A stretch of DNA of 64,000 nucleotides, from assembly GCF_003335585.1 (NCBI RefSeq), contig NZ_QBFD01000015.1, positions 722,122 through 786,121 on the forward strand. The letters run 5' to 3'. Under the pieces are notes generated by a model. That model made no database searches and was not told the DNA's origin. It saw only the letters and a program-made list of their open reading frames with translations. The position numbers and the translations under genes were made by a program. Positions within the stretch are counted from its first letter, which is position 1, and each line of letters opens with the position of its first letter. This document shows, one piece after another, positions 36,655 through 45,176 of this stretch. Source of the DNA: Sulfitobacter sp. DFL-14. GTDB taxonomy: Bacteria; Pseudomonadota; Alphaproteobacteria; Rhodobacterales; Rhodobacteraceae.

Positions 36655-39600
36655 TTACAAGGGAAACTCCATCGTCAAGCTCAAACCCTTGGAGTCGAAT
36701 TTCGTTTCCAGTCTGCCATTGAGCTGTTGCTCGACCTGACCTTCTATAAGAATGTATCCAAAGCCATTTTGTTCCGGCTTGGTTGTCTCTGGACCATCAC
36801 GTTCGCGCCATTCGAGAGACAGCCGGTTGCTGGCGGTTGCCCATCGCAACTCCAGGGTGCCGTCGCCGTTGGACAGCGCGCCGTATTTGATCGCGTTGGT
36901 AACGAGCTCATGGATGATCATGCTGACCGCCAAGGCTTGTGACGGCTGCAAATTCACGTTTGGCCCGCTGACGTGAATGCGTTCCTGCTCGAACGGGTCG
37001 GTTTCCGCCTGAATGAGGTCCCGCATCCCGACCGTGGTCCAGGATCGTTCGGACAGCAGGCTGTAGGCGCGCGCCATGCCGTGCAATCTGTTGATCAGCG
37101 TTTCCAGGGCGTCGGGTGGTAAATTCTTGCCCCGCAGGGACGTCTTCACGATTGTGATGATCACCGCCAGCATGTTCTTCACGCGGTGGTTCAGCTCGGT
37201 GATCAGAACTTTCTGATGCTCTTCCGCCTGCGCGAGAGAGGTGACATCGACCAGCGTGACAACCGCGCCTTCGACCGCATCGTCCGCATTAAGATAAGGC
37301 GTGATCCGCACCAGATAGTGGGTCTTGTCCGCCACACGCGACAGGCGGTGTTCATAGATCGATCCGGATTGAAACACCTCGCGGATATGATCCCGAAGTT
37401 CGGGATAGTCGCTGACGCTGGACAGTTCCGGAAGCGGCCGTCCGAGGTCGGCCGCCCGCAGATTGAACATTTCCGCTGCCGCCGGTGTGAAGTTGCGGAT
37501 GACGAGGTCCGCGTCCAGAAATACTGTGGCGATCTGGGTCGCATCGAAAAGGTTGCGCAGATCGGCGTTAGCGTGATCAAGCTCTTCGATCTTGCCGGTC
37601 AGTTCGAGGTTGATCGTGTTCAACTCCTCGTTCAGTGACTGCATCTCCTCTTTCGAGGCTTCAAGTTCCTCATTGGTGGATTGCGCCTCTTCGTTGACGG
37701 AAACGAGTTCCTCGTTCGACGACTTCAACTCTTCCAGCGCCGTCTCGTATTCCTCGACGGTGGATTGCAGGCGCTCGCGCATTTCCCGCACTTCGTTCTC
37801 CGCCGCCTCATTGCGTCCGATGTGATCCGCGGCGTCGTCCTCCGGGACCGGCACCTCACCGGGTTCGAAAAACACGATGAACAGGGGGTCGCGCGCCCCC
37901 GTGCCGCGCAGGGGTTCGACGGTAAGGTCCAGGCGCTTCAATTCGCCGGGAGCATTTGCCACGGGCAGGTTGCGGCGTGTGACGGATCGCCTGCTGTCGA
38001 CGACCTTGCGCAGGGCGGAGCGCAGTTCAAGCCGTACGTCACGCGGCACCATGTCCAGCAGATGATGTGAGGGCGCACCCCGCGACATTTCCAGAATGCC
38101 GCCGGTCCCGCCCGAGACAAAGACAATCTCGCCATCTTCGCGCACCACGGCATGGGCCGGTGTGTGCTGTTCCAGGATGTGCCGCTCGACCTTATGACGC
38201 AATTGTATGTCGGACAGGCTCTGTTCATTGCCGGTGCCCGGTGTGCGGTCCGAAATCCGGTTCATCATGCCGGTCGGGTTCCAGCGGCTGCCGGGACGTT
38301 CGTTTGCCTGGAAGATCCGGCTTTGCTTGTCGACTGTGCGGAACAGATCGGCATACTGGCTGATGCTCTCCGATATGCCGAGGAACAAAAAGCCGTCCGG
38401 CTTCAGCGCATAATGAAACGTCGGGATGACCTGACGCTGCAACTCGGGGCCAAAATAAATCAGAAGGTTGCGGCACGACACCATGTCCATCCGCGAAAAC
38501 GGCGGATCGCTGATCACGTTGTGGGGCGAAAAGATGCACATCTCGCGCACCTTCTTGCACACGACATAGCTGACCCCGTCGCAGTGGAAATATTTCGCCA
38601 GCCGCTCGGCGCTGACCTGCCGCAGCAGTTGTTCGGGATAGCGCCCCTGCCGCGCCACGGCGAGCGCGGGATCGTCGATGTCCGTCGCAAAGATCTGCAC
38701 TGGTGCCGAGAGATCATTCTTCTCGAAATGTTCGCTGATGAGGATGGCAAGGGAATAGACCTCTTCGCCGGTCGTGCAGGCCGGCACCCAGACCCGCACC
38801 GGGTTTTTGGCGTCCCGGTTTTCACATATCTGCGGTATGACCTTTTCTTCCAACACCTTGAAGGCATCGGTATCGCGGAAGAAATTGGTGACGCTGATCA
38901 ACAGATCACTGAACAGGGCGTTCACCTCATCCTCGTTCGTTGTCAGCAGGGTGCTGTATTCTTTCAGATCACCGATTTGCCGGACCTGCATGCGCCGCGC
39001 GACACGGCGAAAGAACGACTTGCTTTTGTAACCGGAAAAATCGTGGCCGGTTTGCTTGAGCAAGGTTTCGGAAATTCTGGCCTGCACGTCCTCCGGGTCG
39101 ACGTCCCGATCTTTACCATTTGTCATGACCAATGCGTCCAGCGTCGCGCGGCCATCGCGGATTTCAATCAGCTTTTCCGCCATCTGCGCGGCCGGAATGG
39201 CGAAATCGACAAATCCCGTGGCAATGGCGCTTTGCGGCATTTCCGAGTTGAGGGGCGGGTCACCGTCGGCGGTCTGGGCAAGTGTGACGCCGCCCTGCTC
39301 CTTGATGACCTTCACGCCCAGCGTGCCGTCACCGTCGCCGCCCGATAGCACGATCCCGGCGGCATTTTCTTTCTGATCTTCCCCCAGAGAGCCGAAGAAA
39401 ATGTCGATGGGTTTGTGCCCGCGGCTGCCCTGCGCGATTTCCATCAATTTCAATCGGCCACCCTTTATCAACAGAAATACGCCTTCGGGCATGACATAGA
39501 CCGTGTCCGCCTCTACCCGTTCACCGTCCTGCGCGACTTTCACCTCCATTCTGGTTTTACGAGCCAGCACGGTGTGCAGCAGGCTTTCCCGATCGGGATT

Positions 39601-39726
39601 GAGATGGGTGACAATGACAAAGGCGATCCCGCACTGTGACGGAACACCCTCGAACAAATGTGACAACGCATCGATACCCCCGGCCGAGGCACCGACACCA
39701 ACGATAAGAGGCAGATCTGTATTCAT
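36655..39726 (-). CDS. CheB-CheR-PAS-HWE/HisKA_2 hybrid histidine kinase
   Basis: 1023 residues. Order: CheB methylesterase (about 1-190; GVGASAGG nucleophile, VTHLNPD, LSGGDGDGT), CheR methyltransferase (about 210-470; PACTTGEEVYSLAILISE, SCRNLLIYF), a linker region, a coiled coil (STVEEYETALEELKSSNEEL onward), a PAS domain near DATQIATVFLDADLVI, and an HWE/HisKA_2 kinase with H-box ELNHRVKNMLAVIITIVK and a C-terminal ATPase region (IHELVTNAIKYGALS). ATG 39726 is chosen because IVGVGASAGG follows at the family distance. Such fusions couple a methylation-type sensor to a stress or phototaxis kinase. Confidence 0.9.
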   Translation of the reverse strand: MNTDLPLIVGVGASAGGIDALSHLFEGVPSQCGIAFVIVTHLNPDRESLLHTVLARKTRMEVKVAQDGERVEADTVYVMPEGVFLLIKGGRLKLMEIAQGSRGHKPIDIFFGSLGEDQKENAAGIVLSGGDGDGTLGVKVIKEQGGVTLAQTADGDPPLNSEMPQSAIATGFVDFAIPAAQMAEKLIEIRDGRATLDALVMTNGKDRDVDPEDVQARISETLLKQTGHDFSGYKSKSFFRRVARRMQVRQIGDLKEYSTLLTTNEDEVNALFSDLLISVTNFFRDTDAFKVLEEKVIPQICENRDAKNPVRVWVPACTTGEEVYSLAILISEHFEKNDLSAPVQIFATDIDDPALAVARQGRYPEQLLRQVSAERLAKYFHCDGVSYVVCKKVREMCIFSPHNVISDPPFSRMDMVSCRNLLIYFGPELQRQVIPTFHYALKPDGFLFLGISESISQYADLFRTVDKQSRIFQANERPGSRWNPTGMMNRISDRTPGTGNEQSLSDIQLRHKVERHILEQHTPAHAVVREDGEIVFVSGGTGGILEMSRGAPSHHLLDMVPRDVRLELRSALRKVVDSRRSVTRRNLPVANAPGELKRLDLTVEPLRGTGARDPLFIVFFEPGEVPVPEDDAADHIGRNEAAENEVREMRERLQSTVEEYETALEELKSSNEELVSVNEEAQSTNEELEASKEEMQSLNEELNTINLELTGKIEELDHANADLRNLFDATQIATVFLDADLVIRNFTPAAAEMFNLRAADLGRPLPELSSVSDYPELRDHIREVFQSGSIYEHRLSRVADKTHYLVRITPYLNADDAVEGAVVTLVDVTSLAQAEEHQKVLITELNHRVKNMLAVIITIVKTSLRGKNLPPDALETLINRLHGMARAYSLLSERSWTTVGMRDLIQAETDPFEQERIHVSGPNVNLQPSQALAVSMIIHELVTNAIKYGALSNGDGTLELRWATASNRLSLEWRERDGPETTKPEQNGFGYILIEGQVEQQLNGRLETKFDSKGLSLTMEFPL

Positions 39727-39836
39727 GTGGGTCACGCTACGGTTTTGCTGGGTGGAAATCCACAAGGGACTGTTCTTTTGCTGATACGCGGATAATGGCG
39801 CATTCCATCTTCTAGCTTATCGCGCCGGGTGGCTTC

Positions 39837-39850
39837 TTAAAGCGCTTTAA
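39837..39850. promoter_or_regulatory. Perfect 14-bp palindrome upstream of the BON-protein gene
   Basis: TTAAAGCGCTTTAA lies 80 bp before the ATG at 39931, in the 204-bp divergent region between the kinase and the BON protein. It is a candidate operator; the binding protein is unknown. Confidence 0.35.
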
Positions 39851-39930
39851 TGAGCGTGGGGTCGAAACGTCGAACTCTGGATGGGTCAGTCGGCACCACG
39901 TCGACGACTCATCTGGAGGAGAAATTTCAA

Positions 39931-40701
39931 ATGAGCAATCAGCAGTATCGCCAAGAACGTTACCACGAGGGAGACCGCAGCCAGCGTGGGCGCGGCGAAT
40001 GGAGGGATGACGACCGTGACTGGCAGGGCTCGCGTAGCCGGGGCCAGTATCAAGATCGGGACGACTATCGCTCGCGCGAAGAGCAAGGACGCGGCGGCCA
40101 GCAGGATTGGAACCAAGGCAACTATGGTCAAGGCGGCTACCGGCAAGACGACTATGGACGCGACGATTTCCAGCGGGTCGATAACGGCCAGGGCGGCGAC
40201 GGTCGGGACGATTACGGCTTCTATCAAGGGGCTCGACGCGATCAGGGCGGCTACCAGCGCGGCAATTACGGTCAGGGCGGCGACTATGATCGCGGGCAAA
40301 ACCGATATGGTTCGAACCAGGACGGCGGCTATCAGCAGTCAGGTCATCAGGGCGGATCGTCCTGGGGTCAGGGCGGCGGCATGCAACGCGGCAACGATGT
40401 CGGTCAGTCGCACCGCGGACGGGGACCGAAGAACTATCAGCGTTCGGACGATCGGATCTGCGAAGACGTCTGCGACCGCTTGTCGGACGATCACGATGTT
40501 GACGCGTCTGACATCGACGTTTCCGTGTCCAACCGCGAAGTCACTCTGTCCGGTGAAGTTGATTCCAAACAGGTCAAACGTCATGCAGAGGACTGCGCCG
40601 ATTCATGCTCCGGCGTGGAGCATGTCCAGAACAACCTGCGGGTGAAGAAGACGCAGTCAGGACGCGATGACGACGGTTCGAACAAGTCGAAGAGTAAATA
40701 G
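39931..40701 (+). CDS. BON-domain protein with long Gly/Tyr/Arg/Asp-rich disordered region
   Basis: 256 residues. Residues 1-170 are low-complexity and hydrophilic, with recurring QGGY, NYGQGG and YGRDD units rich in Gly, Gln, Arg, Tyr and Asp and almost no aliphatics. The last 80 residues are a BON domain: ICEDVCDRLSDDHDVDASDI, then VSVSNREVTLSGEV and CSGVEHVQNNLRV. ATG 39931 has GGAGGAG upstream; the in-frame ATG at 39850 lacks one. No signal peptide is evident. The composition resembles phase-separating RGG/YG proteins. Confidence 0.8.
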   Translation: MSNQQYRQERYHEGDRSQRGRGEWRDDDRDWQGSRSRGQYQDRDDYRSREEQGRGGQQDWNQGNYGQGGYRQDDYGRDDFQRVDNGQGGDGRDDYGFYQGARRDQGGYQRGNYGQGGDYDRGQNRYGSNQDGGYQQSGHQGGSSWGQGGGMQRGNDVGQSHRGRGPKNYQRSDDRICEDVCDRLSDDHDVDASDIDVSVSNREVTLSGEVDSKQVKRHAEDCADSCSGVEHVQNNLRVKKTQSGRDDDGSNKSKSK

Positions 40702-40726
40702 TTCTCTGTGGTCGTAGGGCCACGGG

Positions 40727-40757
40727 AAAGGCCACACCATATCGGCGTGGCCTTTTA
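40727..40757. terminator. Bidirectional terminator between convergent genes
   Basis: GGCCACACC / GGCGTGGCC pair (one mismatch) around a 5-nt loop, with AAA on the left and TTTT on the right. It separates the BON gene from the convergent Crp-type gene. Confidence 0.8.
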
Positions 40758-40791
40758 TTCGTTCGCCAATGTTCAAGATGCGACTCAAGCG

Positions 40792-41559
40792 TTACAGGGT
40801 TGCGCTACCGTGGAGTCTTGCTGCGGATTTTCGGGTGGCGACTGGACCAGTCGGCGGGTTGGCGGAAAACCCCATGGGTTCGTAATTGATCATCCGTTGC
40901 ATGTCAGCCCGTCGCCGGATCAGGATCTTGCTGCCCTTGCGTTCGATATATCCTTCGTCGGACAGCTGGCAGAGCATCTTGCTGACCGACACGTTCGTCA
41001 ATCCGATGAGATCGCCGATTTCGGACTGATTAAATGGAATTTCAACGAACGGCCTTCCAACCCCGCTGTGAGAAAGCCGATCTTGCAGCATGAGGATGAG
41101 CCACACGATCCGGTGCCGCGCCTCCATGCGCCCGACCGCAATGAGGGTCCGCATCAGAATGGATTGCATCTGCGCAGATTTTCTCAGTAAATAGGTGACG
41201 ATATCCGGCGTCAGGAATTCCGCCGTCGTTGTAGCCGCATTCGGGATCGGCAGCACCACGCACTCGCCCAGACTGCGCATCGAGCAACTGACCTGCTCCA
41301 CGGCAAAATCCGCCAGACCTGCAATGTCGCCTGCCTGATGCAGGAAAAGGATTTGCCGCTGGCCGTCTGCAAGCAAGGCATAGGAGTAGACCCAGCCGGT
41401 TTTCACCAAATACATCGCCTTTGGCCGGTCGCCTTCATGCTGAATATCAACCTGGGCCTTGAACGAAACTGGCTCGACATTCCATCGCTTCAAAGCCGAA
41501 AGTATGTCCGCCACCACGGCGGGGGTGTCCCTTCTGGTAATGTCGGGCAGTTGTGGCAT
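40792..41559 (-). CDS. Crp/Fnr-family transcriptional regulator
   Basis: 255 residues. Cyclic-nucleotide-type beta-barrel (AMYLVKTGWVYSYALLADGQ, LFLHQAGDIAGLADF) followed by a winged helix with FNQSEIGDLIGLTNVSVSKM. No N-terminal Cys cluster, so not an FNR-type iron-sulfur sensor. ATG 41559 has GGAG 8 nt upstream. A decayed homologue is at 31136-31500. Confidence 0.87.
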   Translation of the reverse strand: MPQLPDITRRDTPAVVADILSALKRWNVEPVSFKAQVDIQHEGDRPKAMYLVKTGWVYSYALLADGQRQILFLHQAGDIAGLADFAVEQVSCSMRSLGECVVLPIPNAATTTAEFLTPDIVTYLLRKSAQMQSILMRTLIAVGRMEARHRIVWLILMLQDRLSHSGVGRPFVEIPFNQSEIGDLIGLTNVSVSKMLCQLSDEGYIERKGSKILIRRRADMQRMINYEPMGFSANPPTGPVATRKSAARLHGSATL

Positions 41560-41635
41560 TCGGCATACTCCGCGGCAATCTCTCAAGACACGAACAAATG
41601 AAGGGTCCAGCAGTTCCCGCGGCGCGTGTGCGTTG

Positions 41636-42490
41636 TCAGCCTCCCAGCAACTTTCCGCCGTTCGGATGAAGTACCTGACCGGTCATGTAAGAGGAATCCT
41701 CGCATGCGAGAAACAGCATGCATGGGGCAACCTCGTTCGGCTGACCCCGACGGCCGAGGGGTGCGTCCTGACCGAATTCCTCGACCGCCTCTTTCGGAAA
41801 GGACGCCGGGATCAGGGGTGTCCAGATCGGGCCAGGGGCCACGCCGTTGACCAGGATACCCTTCGGCGCCAGCTTGCTCGACATCGCCCGCAAGAACGCC
41901 AGGATTGCGCCCTTGGTCGACGCGTAGTCAATCAGCAGGTCCTGCCCCTTGTAGGCCGTTATCGACGTCAGGCAGATGATGCGGGCATCTTTTTTCAGAT
42001 GCGGCAACGCGGCCTGCGTCATGAACATCGTACCAAAGATATTGGTTCGGAAGGTCCGCTCGATCTGGGCTTCTTCGATGTCTTCGGGCTCATCCTGCGC
42101 GTGTTGCTCACCCGCGTTGTTGACCAGGATATCGAGCTTGCCGAATTTATCGACCGTCTTGCTCACCGCGTCCTGACAGAACGATTTCTCGCCGATGTCA
42201 CCGCGGATCAGAAGAGCCTCACTGCCTTCGTCCTCGACCATCTGCTTGGTTTTCTCGGCATCGCGGTCCTCATCGAGATAGACGATGGCCACCTTCGCCC
42301 CCTCACGGGCATAAAGGATCGCCGTTGCCCGGCCGATACCGGAATCTCCGCCCGTTATCAGCGCCACTTTCCCCGCAAGGCGTTCGGACCCGGAAAAACG
42401 GGGCATGTAATCCGGTTCCGGATCCATCTCATGTTCAAGCCCGGGCTGGCGCTGTGGGCTGTCCATCGGGTGAAAGTTCTTTTCTGTCAT
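41636..42490 (-). CDS. Short-chain dehydrogenase/reductase (YghA-like)
   Basis: 284 residues. NAD(P) motif VALITGGDSGIGRATAILYA, the NNAGEQ segment and catalytic Ser-Tyr-Lys (LTSITAYKG, IDYASTKGA). An N-terminal extension PRQPGLEHEMDPEPDYMPRF-like before the Rossmann fold is typical of the YghA group, found in stress contexts. Start ATG 42490 has GGAGG upstream; the frame continues open to 42670 but that part is IS debris. Confidence 0.9.
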   Translation of the reverse strand: MTEKNFHPMDSPQRQPGLEHEMDPEPDYMPRFSGSERLAGKVALITGGDSGIGRATAILYAREGAKVAIVYLDEDRDAEKTKQMVEDEGSEALLIRGDIGEKSFCQDAVSKTVDKFGKLDILVNNAGEQHAQDEPEDIEEAQIERTFRTNIFGTMFMTQAALPHLKKDARIICLTSITAYKGQDLLIDYASTKGAILAFLRAMSSKLAPKGILVNGVAPGPIWTPLIPASFPKEAVEEFGQDAPLGRRGQPNEVAPCMLFLACEDSSYMTGQVLHPNGGKLLGG

Positions 42491-42520
42491 AACGGGTCCT
42501 CCACAAGTGTATCTGCAAAA

Positions 42521-42540
42521 CCCCTCAGCATGCTGAGGGG
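42521..42540 (-). terminator. Perfect palindrome, probable terminator
   Basis: CCCCTCAGCATGCTGAGGGG is a perfect 20-bp palindrome. On the minus strand it is followed by TTTT, so it would stop transcripts coming from the IS debris before the SDR gene. Confidence 0.6.
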
Positions 42541-42544
42541 TTCC

Positions 42545-42660
42545 CCCAACGCGCCGGTGCTGCCCGATTTGCTTGTAAAGATCCCGGCTGACGAGAAAAT
42601 CGGCAGCGTCACCGCCGACTACGCCTATGGGGATCGCCAACTTGTTCTTCGCTGTCCGCG
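42545..42660 (+). pseudogene. Internal fragment of an IS5-type transposase
   Basis: The translation VLPDLLVKIPADEKIGSVTA followed by DYAYGDRQ matches an internal segment of IS5/IS903-like DDE transposases (pattern LPxLLxQIPxxExIxSVTADGAYDTR). Only about 35 codons remain. Confidence 0.5.
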
Positions 42661-42680
42661 AGCGCGCCATCTGATTTCGA

Positions 42681-43010
42681 TCACGTGGTCATTTGGAGGA
42701 CATAACTCTGCCACAGATCAAAAGCATCGGATCTGGCGTGGCGGTATGAGGTGGCGGAAAGACGGTAGCGGCGGGGTCTGAATATCGTATTGATCTGGTC
42801 ATGGGCGGACAGGAAACGCTGCGCCTGCCTTGGCGACTTGAACCGGCCCATGAGCTTTTCTCGCTTCCGCGTCGGTCGGTGCGAGCCCTCGATCCGGTTA
42901 TTGATCCCTTTGTGGGCGCGGTGGTCGGTGTCCGGGGCCAGTTGAAGGATCGGTTTGATATAGCTGCGCAACTTGTCCGTGATGATAACGCGGGAAACGA
43001 AAGCCTTTCA
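42681..43010 (-). pseudogene. C-terminal half of an IS6-family transposase
   Basis: Minus-strand translation gives RVIITDKLRSYIKP, then GINNRIEGSHRPTRKREK, MGRFKSPRQAQRFLSAHDQI and RHARSDAFDLWQSYV, the standard C-terminus of IS6-family DDE transposases. The N-terminal half is absent here, but a matching N-terminal half occurs on the same strand at 46505-46800, on the other side of the lipoprotein gene pair. Confidence 0.8.
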
Positions 43011-43129
43011 GGCGCGGCATCTCAGCTGGAATTTTCTTGGCCACCAGCTAGACGAACTCAGCAGGGTCAGCACGTTGGCATTCCCCTGTAGACATATCCA
43101 GGCCAAAGCTCGATGGTTTAGCCACGTAT

Positions 43130-45172
43130 TCACGGCTCAGAGAGATTTAGACCATTAAGCCCAAATGCGTCGCTAATATCCTTTCTGTGCGCATTGAGTT
43201 TCCAAGAGGTGAAGTTGCTCAGGGCGAAAAGTCGGGGGCGAGACGTGTGGATTAGATGGCCGGGTGTGTCCCAAAAAGTGCGGATATGCGGGAAGCCGTT
43301 GTTTCCTACCCACAAGCCTTTCCGCCTTTTTGGTCCCCAGTTCTTATCCAGGTTCAATGTCTTTTGAATATCTGCGATTTCACTATCTGACATCCCGTCA
43401 TCAGCCGTTGTGTCCCTAATCTCCTTCAGCCAAGCCTCGTCCATTCCCAGAAACAGGATGCAGATCATTGGCGTGTAGGGTCGCGAAGGGATCGGCCCAT
43501 GATTTACTTTTGGTCGTTTTGCATAGGGCGCTATGATTGGTCTGTAGTGATAGCGTTTGCAGCTAAGGTTATTGTTCGCCCGAAGGTCTTTCGCGACTGC
43601 TAAAAGGTCGTAGTAGCCGCTCAGGTGCTCTTGGCCACGTGGAACGTCACTCTCTACCAGCCTTAAACCCAAATTATGTATCTGCTCATCTGTTCTCACA
43701 AAAAAGGTCGGAATATCGTTACCGAGCATATCAATGCAATGGGAGATATCTTTGTTGGTGTCCTTCAACTTTTCAGGGTTAGGTACCGCACGACCAGCAT
43801 CGCGAAGACCGTCTGCGCAGCTGTCGATCATCCCTTTTTTTTTGCCTTTACCCGTCGGCCTGTCCATTGGCACTGCGGAATTCGCAAAAACAAGAATGTT
43901 CTCAACCTGTCGGGCAAGCAAAGGAGCCAGCCCCAAATTGTCTTCATGACCACCATCACCGTGCGCCCATTCTTTTTCGAACCTCTCTCCCCTGCTGGAA
44001 AGCAGCTTTCGTTGCTTGGGGGTTTTTTGCGGGCCAGGGATATAATGTTCGGGGAAACCAAAGTTCGCCGCCAGCAGCCGTAAACCGGGGACTGACACGC
44101 TTTTCTCAACCGGAGCGGCACCAGCGCCTGCAACCATGTTGGACACCGAATAGTTCAATCGCGTTTCATCGGTACGATTACCAAAAATCGGATCGCGCAA
44201 CGTTAGTTTTGTGATGGTTCCTGACGTGTCTACACCCTGAGTGACATAGTCATAGCCAAAGGATTCAATGAACCCGCCTCCCAGCTCAATTTGCGACCCG
44301 TTCCCTGGCCTATATCCAATCTCTTGCGGAACTCCGGTGTACAGGGGCGTCATTTCCATCCGAAATTTGTCTGCTGGCCCGATGAAAGTTCGCTTCAGCA
44401 GCATTGTACCACCCGCGATCAGATAGGGGCGCTCGCGCTCAACATAGTGGATTGGGGTGTTCCTTAAACGCGGGTTTTCAGCCAAAATTCTGAGGCGATC
44501 AAGCGCGCGCCACGTGAACACATTGTCTGGCACGCCATTCTTATTGTTACTAAGGCCAAAAGGCTCGAGGTAAATTTCGCCAAGCGCTTCGGCGTAGGAT
44601 TCATCGAACTTACCGTTAACCCAGGCGCTGGCCACTTTTGCAGTAATCTTGCCATTGCTGATCGCCCCCAGAAAAGACCCGTCTTCGAAATCGTCTCTGG
44701 TTGATTGAGTCTCCAGCTTGGGTATCTGCCGCGCGACCTCAGACGCAGAGTGGGTCACACCCAGAAACCGCTGTTGGTCACAGTTTCTGGCCCTCACCGA
44801 TGGGCAGTTTTTTAGAAAGGTGTAAGGTATCGCGGCCCAGCTTCCGCCGGATACAGCCGAGATGTAGCGCACCTTTCCGATCCATCCAAGATCGTGCAAG
44901 GTACGTATCTGCCCCAATGCTGCCGGGGCCGCTCTGTTACCGCCGCCTTGAAAGGCGACGCCAAAAGACGAGCGATTTTCGCTGATTTTCGGCTCTTGCA
45001 TCTCGGGGTAGTGCGACCCAAGAAACGGCGTGCGCCAGAACATGGCGGTTAGCGGACCCTTCTTCCCATCACCTTCGGCGAGCCCTTTGTCAGTTGTGCA
45101 AGATGACAAGAGAACGCCAAAAACAAGAAGTGTTGCACAGACTGCGTTACGGCGAAGTCTAAAAGGTTTCAT
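43130..45172 (-). CDS. Lipoprotein with cytosolic-phospholipase-A2-like catalytic domain
   Basis: 680 residues. A signal peptide ends in the lipobox LLSSC (Cys25). A patatin/cPLA2-like core follows: oxyanion loop GVAFQGGGNRAAPAALG (residues 71-87), nucleophile motif AVSGGSWAAIP with Ser108, and a late catalytic Asp in GDGGHEDNLGLAPLLAR (Asp406). The DGGxxxNLxLxPLL arrangement and length are nearer to eukaryotic PLA2 group IV / phospholipase B than to bacterial patatins. Base composition is lower in GC than the flanks, suggesting transfer. Coupled (4-nt gap) behind an MBL-fold lipoprotein. Confidence 0.72.
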   Translation of the reverse strand: MKPFRLRRNAVCATLLVFGVLLSSCTTDKGLAEGDGKKGPLTAMFWRTPFLGSHYPEMQEPKISENRSSFGVAFQGGGNRAAPAALGQIRTLHDLGWIGKVRYISAVSGGSWAAIPYTFLKNCPSVRARNCDQQRFLGVTHSASEVARQIPKLETQSTRDDFEDGSFLGAISNGKITAKVASAWVNGKFDESYAEALGEIYLEPFGLSNNKNGVPDNVFTWRALDRLRILAENPRLRNTPIHYVERERPYLIAGGTMLLKRTFIGPADKFRMEMTPLYTGVPQEIGYRPGNGSQIELGGGFIESFGYDYVTQGVDTSGTITKLTLRDPIFGNRTDETRLNYSVSNMVAGAGAAPVEKSVSVPGLRLLAANFGFPEHYIPGPQKTPKQRKLLSSRGERFEKEWAHGDGGHEDNLGLAPLLARQVENILVFANSAVPMDRPTGKGKKKGMIDSCADGLRDAGRAVPNPEKLKDTNKDISHCIDMLGNDIPTFFVRTDEQIHNLGLRLVESDVPRGQEHLSGYYDLLAVAKDLRANNNLSCKRYHYRPIIAPYAKRPKVNHGPIPSRPYTPMICILFLGMDEAWLKEIRDTTADDGMSDSEIADIQKTLNLDKNWGPKRRKGLWVGNNGFPHIRTFWDTPGHLIHTSRPRLFALSNFTSWKLNAHRKDISDAFGLNGLNLSEP

Positions 45173-45176
45173 TTAT

